The notes below the pieces were generated by a model. That model ran no database searches and was not told where the DNA came from. It saw nothing but the letters and a program-made list of their open reading frames with translations. This document shows, one piece after another, positions 24,135 through 31,714 of a stretch of DNA of 52,824 bases. Position 1 is the first letter of the stretch. Each line of letters starts with the position of its first letter. A program made the position numbers and the translations under genes. Source of the DNA: an uncultured Bacilli bacterium (GTDB lineage Bacteria; Bacillota_I; Bacilli_A; RF39; UBA660); the NCBI GenBank assembly GCA_934149515.1, contig CAKPFD010000008.1:1-52824 (forward strand), in the 5' to 3' direction.

Positions 24135-26750
24135 TTATTTTGCTTCATACCAATCTTTACCGACTTCAATATCGACTTTTAGTGGTATTTTCAAATTGAC
24201 GACTTGTTCCATTTTTTCTTTGACAAGTGTACGCATTTGTTCTAATTCATCTTGATAAACATTAAATATTAGTTCGTCGTGTACTTGAATTAACATTTTA
24301 CTTTTTAGGTTTCTTTTTTTCATTTCTTGATATAAATCTACCATTGCTTTTTTTAATATGTCAGCAGCACTTCCTTGAATTGGCGTGTTTAGAGCCATTC
24401 TTTCTCCTTGCATACGAATCATATAATTTTTATTTTTTAATTCTTCTATTGTTCTTTTGCGATTCATAATGGTTGTGACGTAGCCGTTTTTGTAGGCTTC
24501 TTGAATTTCTGTTTCCATATACTCTTTGATTCCTGGATATGTTTCTAGGTAGTTATTGATAAAATGTTTGGCTTCTTGTACGTTTATTTTTAAATCTTCA
24601 CTAAGACCAAAACTACTAATACCATATAAAATACCGAAGTTAACAGCTTTTGCAGTTCTACGCATCGTTTTTGTTACAGAATCAATGGGAATATGATAAA
24701 TATCAGCAGCAGTTTGGGCGTGAATATCTTTGTTTTCATTAAAGGCTTGAATTAAGTTTTGAGCGTTGGATAAATGGGCGAAAACACGTAGTTCAATTTG
24801 GGAATAATCAGAAGTCATTAGAAGACAATTTTCTTCTGGAGTAAAAGCTTTTCTGATTAATTTTGATTCATTGCTACGAATGGGAATATTTTGTAAATTT
24901 GGTTTGTTACTAGATAATCTTCCAGTTCTTGTTAAACATTGATTGAAGATAGTATGAATTTTATTATCTTCTTGTACTTCTTCTAATAGACCAACGGCAT
25001 AATTAGTATAAAGCTTTGCTAGGGTTCGATAATCTAAAACCATTTGAACGATCGGATGAAAGTTTTTGATCTTATCTAAGATATCTTTACTGGTAGAATA
25101 ACTAGTATCTTTATTTTTTCTTTTTTGGGGATAAGGTAATGCTAATGTTTCAAATAAAACTTGTCCTAGTTGTCTAGGAGACATAATATTAAATGTTACT
25201 CCTGCTGTTTGATAGATTTCTTTTTCTAAGGAAGTCATTTTTGCTTCTAAATCATTTTTCATTTCATTTAATTTTACTTGATCGATTGTGATACCTGTTA
25301 ATTCCATATCTGCTAAAACATAAGTTAAGGGTATTTCTATTTCATTTAATAGTGTAGTTTCATTGTTTTCGGCAATTTGAACTTCTAGAGTTTCTTTACT
25401 TTCGTAAATAAAGTTACTTTTTTCAATACATTGTTGTTTGGTTTGTTCTAATGTTACTTCTTTTCTTCTTTTTTCTGTTCCGTAAGTTTCTTCGTAGGAT
25501 GCAATGGTAGTAGAAGTCATTTGATGCATTAGTTTTGTAATATCGTCATCTAATTGGTAATCTAAAAGATATGAAGCGATCATGGCATCATAGTGACAGT
25601 TATTTAGATTTATATTTAATTTATGTAATAAAATGAAACTTTTTTTGATGTTGTAAGTAAATTTTGGAGTGTTATTTTCAAAAATGTCTTTTCTTTGTTT
25701 TATTTCGTCAAGAGTCATAAAACAAGTTTGTGTGGCATTTGTAAATCCTACTCCAATAATAGCAGCATGATGATAATAATAACCATCCATTTCAATATAA
25801 AAAGAAAATGATTTCGTAAAATCAAAGTTAGCAGTTTCTACTAGCTGAAAGTTGGTAGTTGATTGGTTTAACGATTCTTCTTTGGGGCTAGTTGGTAGCT
25901 TTTTTAATAAAGATTTAAATTCTAATTCTAATAGCAAATTTTGATAAGTTTCTAACTGTAGACCGTTATATTTGCAATCTTCTAAAGAAAAAGGAATTGG
26001 TACTTCTTTATAAATAGTAGCAAGATCATAACTCATGTAAGCTTTTTCTTGATCGGTTTGTAATTTTTCTTTTGTTTTTGGAGTTAAACTATCCAAATTT
26101 TGATAAAGATTATCTAATGTGTTATATTGTTTTAATAATTGAAGTGCTGTTTTTTCTCCGATTCCTTTAACACCTGGTATATTATCAGAAGCATCTCCCA
26201 TTAATGCTTTTAAATCGATCATTCGGATTGGTTTTATTCCATAAACTTCTTCAAACGTTTGCTCATCAAAGCGAATAAACCCTTTTGTTTTTAATAATTT
26301 GACATCTACTTCTTTACTGATTAATTGCAATAGATCTTTATCACTTGAGATGATTGTTGCATTAAATTCATCTTCTTCATCAACGTTTTTGGCTAATGTA
26401 CCAATAATATCATCAGCTTCGTAGTTATCGGTTTCAAAATGCTTAATTCCCATAGCATCTAATACTTCTTTGGCTTTTGGAAATTGTTCTTTTAGCTCTT
26501 CTGGCATTTGCTTTCGTCCTGCTTTATAGTCATCATATTTTTCATGGCGAAATGTTTTTCCTTTATCAAATGCAACTAAAATATAGGTTGGTTGTTCTTC
26601 TTCAATGATTTTGTGCATCATGTTGATAAAACCATAAAGTGCATTTGTTGGAAACCCTTTTGAGTTACGCATAATGACACCACTATAACTAGTGGCATAG
26701 TAACTTCTAAATAATAAATTGTTTCCATCTACTAAAATTATTTTTTTCAT
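24135..26750 (-). CDS. polA: DNA polymerase I
   Basis: Fills gaps and removes RNA primers in replication and repair. Seen: the N-terminal 5'-nuclease domain (LVDGNNLLFRSYYATSY, MGDASDNIPGVKGIGEKTA); a middle 3'-5' exonuclease-like domain that appears inactive (FYIEMDG where catalytic acidic residues are expected), as in B. subtilis; and the polymerase domain with RTGRLSSNKPNLQNIPIR, DYSQIELRVFAHLS, RRTAKAVNFGILYGIS and QVHDEL. Length is 871 from ATG 26750. No ribosome site lies directly before that ATG; a GTGAGG at 26781-26786 is about 30 bases away across a hairpin. A GTG start at 26786 (883 aa) is the alternative. Confidence 0.95.
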   Translation of the reverse strand: MKKIILVDGNNLLFRSYYATSYSGVIMRNSKGFPTNALYGFINMMHKIIEEEQPTYILVAFDKGKTFRHEKYDDYKAGRKQMPEELKEQFPKAKEVLDAMGIKHFETDNYEADDIIGTLAKNVDEEDEFNATIISSDKDLLQLISKEVDVKLLKTKGFIRFDEQTFEEVYGIKPIRMIDLKALMGDASDNIPGVKGIGEKTALQLLKQYNTLDNLYQNLDSLTPKTKEKLQTDQEKAYMSYDLATIYKEVPIPFSLEDCKYNGLQLETYQNLLLELEFKSLLKKLPTSPKEESLNQSTTNFQLVETANFDFTKSFSFYIEMDGYYYHHAAIIGVGFTNATQTCFMTLDEIKQRKDIFENNTPKFTYNIKKSFILLHKLNINLNNCHYDAMIASYLLDYQLDDDITKLMHQMTSTTIASYEETYGTEKRRKEVTLEQTKQQCIEKSNFIYESKETLEVQIAENNETTLLNEIEIPLTYVLADMELTGITIDQVKLNEMKNDLEAKMTSLEKEIYQTAGVTFNIMSPRQLGQVLFETLALPYPQKRKNKDTSYSTSKDILDKIKNFHPIVQMVLDYRTLAKLYTNYAVGLLEEVQEDNKIHTIFNQCLTRTGRLSSNKPNLQNIPIRSNESKLIRKAFTPEENCLLMTSDYSQIELRVFAHLSNAQNLIQAFNENKDIHAQTAADIYHIPIDSVTKTMRRTAKAVNFGILYGISSFGLSEDLKINVQEAKHFINNYLETYPGIKEYMETEIQEAYKNGYVTTIMNRKRTIEELKNKNYMIRMQGERMALNTPIQGSAADILKKAMVDLYQEMKKRNLKSKMLIQVHDELIFNVYQDELEQMRTLVKEKMEQVVNLKIPLKVDIEVGKDWYEAK

Positions 26751-26758
26751 ACTTGTTG

Positions 26759-26776
26759 AATCGGTATTTTCCGATT
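26759..26776 (-). promoter_or_regulatory. hairpin between possible ribosome site and polA ATG
   Basis: Minus strand: AATCGG (26771-26776) pairs with CCGATT (26759-26764) around a 6-base loop. With the hairpin folded, the GAGG at 26781-26784 would be about 12 bases from the ATG at 26750. Confidence 0.45.
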
Positions 26777-26813
26777 TTCGCCTCACTTTCTTCTATTTTT
26801 GTGCCTTGTTTTT

Positions 26814-26822
26814 ATTATACCA
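26814..26822 (-). promoter_or_regulatory. polA extended -10 promoter
   Basis: Minus strand: TGGTATAAT (TGn plus TATAAT), no good -35. It lies in the divergent polA/lexA gap. Confidence 0.55.
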
Positions 26823-26876
26823 TGTTTCTAGCGTAAATAGTTTTATTTCTTTTGTTGAAAGTATGAAAGTCTTTTT

Positions 26877-26890
26877 CGAAATTTTGTTTG
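26877..26890 (+). promoter_or_regulatory. LexA (SOS) operator
   Basis: CGAAATTTTGTTTG matches the Bacillus-type LexA box CGAACnnnnGTTYG with one change. It overlaps the lexA -35, which is the expected geometry for autorepression. Confidence 0.78.
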
Positions 26891-26917
26891 ACATCCTCTT
26901 AAAACGCATGATATTAT
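26888..26917 (+). promoter_or_regulatory. lexA promoter
   Basis: TTGACA (26888-26893), 18-base spacer, TATTAT (26912-26917); GGAGG follows 6 bases before the ATG. Confidence 0.78.
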
Positions 26918-26941
26918 TATGGTGTAAATGGAGGAATTGAA

Positions 26942-27559
26942 ATGGAAAAATTAACCGAAAGACAGGCGGATATTTTGCAAATTATAAAAAAATTGGTTGC
27001 TAAAAATGGATATCCACCAACTGTTAGAGAAATTGGGGATGCTGCTCATCTTAGTTCACCTGCTACGATTCATTTTCATTTAAAACAATTGGTAAATAAG
27101 GGATATATTTCAAAAGCAAATGGAGCAAATCGGACCATTGAGGTGTTGGTACCAAATGAGTATTTAAATGTAGAAGATGATGTTGTTAAAGTTCCTTTAC
27201 TTGGAAAAGTAACCGCAGGTCTACCGATTGAAGCCATTGAACAGGTTGATGAAACATTTTCTTTACCTAGTGAGTTATTAGGAAATAAAAAAGAAGTATT
27301 CAGTTTGAGAGTTAGTGGCGAATCAATGATTAATGTTGGAATTTATGATGGGGATATATTGATTGTTGAAAGACAAAACACTGCCAAAAATGGCGATACT
27401 GTTGTAGCGATGAATACGAATAATGAGGCAACTGTTAAAACGTTTTATAAAGAAAATGGTCATTTTCGTTTGCAACCTGAAAATGATACTATGGAACCTA
27501 TTATTTTAGATGAAGTCACTATTTTGGGAAAAGTAATTGGTCTTTATCGTAAATTATAA
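26942..27559 (+). CDS. lexA: LexA repressor
   Basis: Represses SOS genes and is inactivated by RecA-stimulated self-cleavage. Seen: N-terminal winged helix (RQADILQIIKKLVAKNGYPP, TVREIGDAAHLSSPATIHFH), the cleavage site A92-G93 in GKVTAGLPIEA, the catalytic Ser128 in RVSGESMINVGIYDGD and Lys166 in EATVKTFY. At 205 residues it is full length, and all self-cleavage residues are present, so it should be functional. It is divergent from polA. The overlapping LexA box predicts autoregulation. Confidence 0.97.
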   Translation: MEKLTERQADILQIIKKLVAKNGYPPTVREIGDAAHLSSPATIHFHLKQLVNKGYISKANGANRTIEVLVPNEYLNVEDDVVKVPLLGKVTAGLPIEAIEQVDETFSLPSELLGNKKEVFSLRVSGESMINVGIYDGDILIVERQNTAKNGDTVVAMNTNNEATVKTFYKENGHFRLQPENDTMEPIILDEVTILGKVIGLYRKL

Positions 27560-27575
27560 ATTAAATCACACACTT

Positions 27576-27614
27576 AAAAATCCACTCTATTCTAAGGGAA
27601 AGAGTGGATTTATT
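27576..27614. terminator. bidirectional terminator lexA/tcdA
   Basis: AAATCCACTCT (27578-27588) pairs with AGAGTGGATTT (27601-27611) with a 12-base loop, followed by ATTTT. Its right arm includes the end of the convergent tcdA-like gene (stop at 27610). Confidence 0.85.
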
Positions 27615-28290
27615 TTATGATGTTGCGGATTACATAACTTGCAATTAGTAAACCAGCACTACCTGGAACAAAACTGCAAGAAGCAATTACTTTATCTTTT
27701 GTTTTTATTGGTAATTCAGTTGAAGTACAAACCATTATTTTTCCATTTATTTTGGCTTGTTTGACTTTTTGACGCATTACTTTGGCTAGTGGATCATTAT
27801 AGGTTTTATCTAGTGTTGTTATTTTTAAATAACTAGGGTCAAGACGATTTCCAGTTCCCATTGAACTGATACATGGTATTTTATTTTGTAAACTATAGTT
27901 GATGATAGCAAGTTTGGCATTTATATCATCACAGGCATCAATGATAAAGTCAGTTGCTGTTGGTATAATGTCTTTAATGTTTTCTTCGCTTAGTTTATCT
28001 TTGATAGCTGTTACTTGACAGGAAGGATTGATTGAGTTAATTCTTTCTTTCCAGCAATTGACTTTCTTTTTACCAATTGTCATATCCGTCGCAATTAATT
28101 GGCGATTGCAATTAGATGGTGTTACTTCATCATAATCGATTAAAATAAGGTTGCCAACATTACTTCTAGCTAATGCTTCTATAACATATCCCCCTACTCC
28201 ACCACAACCTACGATGGCGATAGTACTTTTAGAAAGTTTACAAACATTTATAGTACCTATTAATCGTTCTAAACGTTCGAATTTTTTCAT
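27610..28290 (-). CDS. tcdA: ThiF/E1-like enzyme, TcdA (t6A dehydratase) type
   Basis: TcdA/CsdL uses ATP to cyclise tRNA t6A37 to ct6A; it belongs to the ThiF/MoeB/E1 superfamily. Seen: a short N-terminal FERLERLIGTINVCKLSKST, where the conserved RxxR stretch of the family falls; nucleotide-binding IAIVGCGGVGGYVIEALARS; LIDYDEVTPSNCNRQ; DACDDINAKLAI; SSMGTGNRLDPS; and a C-terminal CSFVPGSAGLLIAS. No C-x2-C zinc pairs are seen, which fits TcdA rather than MoeB/ThiF. Length 226 is a little short (240-270). The ATG overlaps the TGA of the upstream gene (ATGA), so the two are coupled. Confidence 0.88.
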   Translation of the reverse strand: MKKFERLERLIGTINVCKLSKSTIAIVGCGGVGGYVIEALARSNVGNLILIDYDEVTPSNCNRQLIATDMTIGKKKVNCWKERINSINPSCQVTAIKDKLSEENIKDIIPTATDFIIDACDDINAKLAIINYSLQNKIPCISSMGTGNRLDPSYLKITTLDKTYNDPLAKVMRQKVKQAKINGKIMVCTSTELPIKTKDKVIASCSFVPGSAGLLIASYVIRNIIK

Positions 28291-29093
28291 TTTGACATCC
28301 TTTTCAATAGTATTTTTTTATCTTCTTCGGTCAAAATTGGCCAGCTTAAGGAATAATTGTATACCAAGTTATGAGCTGTTGATAATAAATCATAACAGTT
28401 TCTATTTTCTTTGGCTACCTGATTGTAATTTTGCAATTTTTTATTTACATTGTTATGTAATAACGAAAAACTACGTATTGTCGCTTCTAAACTTCTTGTG
28501 GTCATAACAGTTTCATTTTTAATGGTAAAGTTTAGCTGATCAAGGAAGTCTAAAGCAATTAATTGATCTTCATAACCGTTTTGTTGTAGCAATTGATGAT
28601 ATTGTTCTAAATCAGTAACATTTTCTTTCAAATTGATCATATCTTGAACGACTTCTTCTGTAAAAAGATTGGTTAAACCTATCTTTTTGAAAGAAAGAAT
28701 TTCTCCTTGACGTTTTTCAGGTTGTGTTAATCTAATCGCATTTACCATGCTACCATATAAAATATCTATTTCTTCTGTTGAAATTGAAAATGGTACTGGG
28801 ACTTGATAGACATCATAAAATTCACTGTTTGTATAGTTATTTGTTGTTATTTGAACGGTATTGATATTACTGTTATATAAAGCATTTCTGATAAAGCGAG
28901 TAATTGCTAGAGGATTTTTATCAAATTTTGTATAGTTTTCTAGCCTTTTGAAACTAGTTTTTCCGATGGAAATATTATTAGCTGGTGTGTTTATTTTATC
29001 GGCCTGTAATACTTCTTTTTTGTGCTTTTCATCTTTAAAACTTAATTCTAACCCTAATATAACTCCATTTGTTTCTAATGGTAAAATAAGCAT
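28287..29093 (-). CDS. protein of unknown function, translationally coupled to tcdA
   Basis: Not recognised. It is a 268-residue soluble protein opening with a strand-rich stretch (LILPLETNGVILGLELSFKD), then helices. There is no signal peptide, membrane segment or clear motif. GGAAGGTGG lies 7 bases before the ATG, and an upstream promoter is visible. Its stop codon overlaps the tcdA start (ATGA), so the two proteins are made from one message in linked amounts. This hints at, but does not prove, a joint role with the tRNA-modifying enzyme. Confidence 0.72.
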   Translation of the reverse strand: MLILPLETNGVILGLELSFKDEKHKKEVLQADKINTPANNISIGKTSFKRLENYTKFDKNPLAITRFIRNALYNSNINTVQITTNNYTNSEFYDVYQVPVPFSISTEEIDILYGSMVNAIRLTQPEKRQGEILSFKKIGLTNLFTEEVVQDMINLKENVTDLEQYHQLLQQNGYEDQLIALDFLDQLNFTIKNETVMTTRSLEATIRSFSLLHNNVNKKLQNYNQVAKENRNCYDLLSTAHNLVYNYSLSWPILTEEDKKILLKRMSK

Positions 29094-29121
29094 AGCATTT
29101 CCACCTTCCTTCAGGAAAAGT

Positions 29122-29151
29122 ATTATATCATAGATTGATAAGATGTGTCTA
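29122..29151 (-). promoter_or_regulatory. promoter of the 28287-tcdA operon
   Basis: Minus strand: TAGACA (29146-29151), 18-base spacer, TATAAT (29122-29127). Confidence 0.65.
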
Positions 29152-29187
29152 GGGCTTGCATTGCAAAATTAGTATTATCTCAAAAAC

Positions 29188-29217
29188 AAAAGAAAGTATT
29201 CATCGATACTTACTTTT
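29188..29217 (-). terminator. terminator of the DUF362 gene
   Basis: Minus strand: AAAAGTAAGTAT (29206-29217) pairs with ATACTTTCTTTT (29188-29199), with one T-T mismatch, followed by a T-rich run. Confidence 0.65.
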
Positions 29218-29223
29218 ATTTTT

Positions 29224-30108
29224 TTATTCATCAATTGAAATAAGGTCATATTCACGACTACCAACACCAAGAGCACTTGCACTTTCGATGGTATGAATGC
29301 CATGACGAGATTCGATTCTTTCTATCATGTGATCTTTGCCTTCATCTGTTGACTGATAAATTAAATCGATACATGCTTGATCTAGTGCAACTGGATCAAG
29401 ACTAGCTAACATTCCAATATCTTTCATACAAGGATCTTCTGCTACTGCACAGCAATCACAGTCAACACTCATATTACACATGATATTGATGTAGGCGATT
29501 TTATCTTTAAAATGGTTTGTTACAGAACTTGCAGCATCTGCCATTGCTTCTAAGAATTTGATTTGATCAGTTTTAAACATATCATCATAGCTTCCATTTT
29601 CTATGCCGGCACAGTGAATATAGCGTTTTCCTTTAGAAGAAGCGATTCCAATAGATAGTTGCTTTAATGCTCCACCATAACCTCCCATTGGATGTCCTTT
29701 AAAATGTGATAATACTAGCATTGAATCATAATTTGCAAGATTTTTACCAACATAATTTTTCTTTAATACTTTACCATTTGGAATCTCTAGTATCATATCT
29801 GGTTCACTACTATCTAATATATCTACTGGGAAATAATCTGACCAGCCATGTTCTTTCATTAATTGTTCATGTTTTTCTGTTGTGTTTCTTGCTCCGTCAT
29901 ATGCTGTATTGCATTCTACGATTGTTCCATTTAAATGATTTACGATATTCTTCATAAAAGATGGATGTAAATAATTTTGATTTCCTTTTTCTCCTGAATG
30001 TACTTTAATAGCGATTTTGCCATCTAAATTTGCTTGTAATGTATCATATAATTTTACAAGTTGTTGTTCACTTATTTCTTTTGTGAAATATACTTTTGAT
30101 TTTTCCAT
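29224..30108 (-). CDS. DUF362 domain protein
   Basis: This is a DUF362 family protein (294 residues) of unknown biochemical function. Members are often linked to Fe-S or ferredoxin modules. Seen: KIAIKVHSGEKGNQNYLHPS, GTIVECNTAYDGARNTTEKH, LVLSHFKGHPMGGYGGALKQ and SVDCDCCAVAEDPCMKDIGM, the usual landmarks including the Cys-rich CDCC...C block, then SLDPVALDQACIDLI. The block could bind a metal or cluster, but no separate 4Fe-4S ferredoxin domain is present. AAGGAGG precedes the ATG. It is monocistronic as far as can be seen and ends in its own hairpin. Confidence 0.88.
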   Translation of the reverse strand: MEKSKVYFTKEISEQQLVKLYDTLQANLDGKIAIKVHSGEKGNQNYLHPSFMKNIVNHLNGTIVECNTAYDGARNTTEKHEQLMKEHGWSDYFPVDILDSSEPDMILEIPNGKVLKKNYVGKNLANYDSMLVLSHFKGHPMGGYGGALKQLSIGIASSKGKRYIHCAGIENGSYDDMFKTDQIKFLEAMADAASSVTNHFKDKIAYINIMCNMSVDCDCCAVAEDPCMKDIGMLASLDPVALDQACIDLIYQSTDEGKDHMIERIESRHGIHTIESASALGVGSREYDLISIDE

Positions 30109-30177
30109 TTTATTTCCTCCTTACTATTATTTTATACATTTTTCTTTTTTGGAAGTCAATCTTTTTTTGATTAGCTG

Positions 30178-30206
30178 TTGTCAAATGATTAATTTAATGA
30201 TAAGAT
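30178..30206 (+). promoter_or_regulatory. tRNA-Glu promoter
   Basis: TTGTCA (30178-30183), 17-base spacer, TAAGAT (30201-30206), 14 bases before the tRNA. Confidence 0.7.
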
Positions 30207-30219
30207 AATAATGTAATTT

Positions 30220-30296
30220 GGCCTGTTGGTGAAGTGGTTTAACACGCGCGCCTCTCAAGCTCGTATTCACGGGTTCAAACCCCGTACAGGCTACCA
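30220..30296 (+). tRNA. tRNA-Glu (anticodon CTC)
   Basis: A cloverleaf with acceptor GGCCTGT/ACAGGCT (G1-U72 pair), discriminator A and encoded CCA, T arm ACGGG-TTCAAAC-CCCGT, and anticodon loop CTCTCAA with CTC. The anticodon stem CGCGC/GCTCG has one C-U mismatch in the middle. Reads GAG. It is a single gene with its own promoter and terminator. Confidence 0.88.
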
Positions 30297-30307
30297 AAAT
30301 AAAAATA

Positions 30308-30335
30308 AAGGATAGCAAGTTGCTATCTTTTTTTG
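30308..30335. terminator. terminator after tRNA-Glu (also faces pepC)
   Basis: GATAGCAA-g-TTGCTATC followed by TTTTTTT. Read the other way it can end the pepC transcript. Confidence 0.8.
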
Positions 30336-30349
30336 TGCTTTGAAAATGG

Positions 30350-31660
30350 TTATGCTAATGTACCAAAGGGATCCCATGGCATTAAGGCAATTGGATTTTC
30401 TTGTAATATATTCGTAAGATTTGCTTTTAAATATTTTTTATGAACTACTGCTTGATAAACATATTCATCAAACCACTTGTCAGAAGCGACATAATAGCCA
30501 TCTTTTCCTTTCTCTTTTCCCCAACTATTTTCAATTTTCCATTTTAAACTTTTACCATTTACAAGTTGTACTCCAGTGAAAACCATAGCGTGATTCATCG
30601 TACTTTCAAAGGTTAATAAGCGATTTTCTTTACTCATATAAAATTCCATTTGAAATGTGGTGTCATAATCCATCATATCGCTATCCCATATTCCTTCTGT
30701 TTTTTCATAAGCTTTTGTACAATCACTTCCAAACCATACTGGTTCTAATGATTGTAGTTGAGTAATGATCAATTGTTTAAATTCTTCTAATGGTAAATTC
30801 AAATATTTTATGTTTGGTGCTTCAATGACGTTTCCTAAGTATTTTACAGTGAACGTACGATGATATGGTTTATCTTTTGTTGGCGCATGAATAATACTAA
30901 TGTAGTCTTCTAAGTCAATATCACAGTATTGCTCATAAAAATCTTTTGGTGTAAGGTTTTCTACAGCATGGTATTGCTTATTCTTATCGACATATTCAAA
31001 GGTAAATTCTTTTGGTGGGATACCATAACAATCTATTAAAATTGTATAAATATCTTGTAACGTCTTTTCTTGTAGAGCATCTAGATTTGTTCGCTTTTCT
31101 AGAACAAAGGATGCAAATTGCCGTAGTTTTGTACTGATTAGATGATTCAATTGATCAGTATGCGAACTTTGATAGGTTTCTTTCATGACGTTTTTAGGAA
31201 CAACTCCATATTTTTTCACTAATGCAACAAACATATCCCACTGTCCACCATCTTCTAGAGCAGTTTCTAATTTAAGATCTCTTATTCTTTCATCATCTTT
31301 TGTATCTTTGAGATTACGGATTGTTTCCATAAAGTAATTAGATTTTTCTAATTTATCATAAAATGCCAAATAGCTTTGTGATAGTTCAAAATTTTCTAAA
31401 TTGTATTTTTTTGCTAGCCGTTCTCTTATAATGTTACAACCAGCAAAAATCCAACAGCGTCCAGATGATTCTTGGTTGGTTACAGGAAGTGTTTCTAAAT
31501 TAATATTAAATAATTGTTCCATTTTATTGATTTGTTGTTGATTGATACAAATACTATCTATTGCATTTTTTGCTAGGGCTTGTTTGGTGATGAAATGACT
31601 TTTTTCTAATTCATAGTTTTCTTGCCATTTTTGAAGGGTGGTTTCATCTATTTTTTTCAT
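30350..31660 (-). CDS. pepC: aminopeptidase C (bleomycin hydrolase family, C1B)
   Basis: A cytoplasmic cysteine aminopeptidase that degrades peptides; the family forms hexameric barrels with internal active sites. Seen: the catalytic Cys in NQESSGRCWIFAGCN (about residue 69), His in ESTMNHAMVFTGV and Asn in WKIENSWGKEKGKDGYYVAS. The C terminus ends in a short tail that in this family reaches into the active site. Length 436 is normal, and there is no signal peptide. AAGGAGG precedes the ATG. It follows gltX after about 55 bases without a terminator, so it probably shares the tRNA-Gln/gltX transcript. Confidence 0.95.
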   Translation of the reverse strand: MKKIDETTLQKWQENYELEKSHFITKQALAKNAIDSICINQQQINKMEQLFNINLETLPVTNQESSGRCWIFAGCNIIRERLAKKYNLENFELSQSYLAFYDKLEKSNYFMETIRNLKDTKDDERIRDLKLETALEDGGQWDMFVALVKKYGVVPKNVMKETYQSSHTDQLNHLISTKLRQFASFVLEKRTNLDALQEKTLQDIYTILIDCYGIPPKEFTFEYVDKNKQYHAVENLTPKDFYEQYCDIDLEDYISIIHAPTKDKPYHRTFTVKYLGNVIEAPNIKYLNLPLEEFKQLIITQLQSLEPVWFGSDCTKAYEKTEGIWDSDMMDYDTTFQMEFYMSKENRLLTFESTMNHAMVFTGVQLVNGKSLKWKIENSWGKEKGKDGYYVASDKWFDEYVYQAVVHKKYLKANLTNILQENPIALMPWDPFGTLA

Positions 31661-31714
31661 TTATTCCTCCTTTTTATTTTATTATGTTGCAAAAAGAAAA
31701 AAATATGTAATTTC

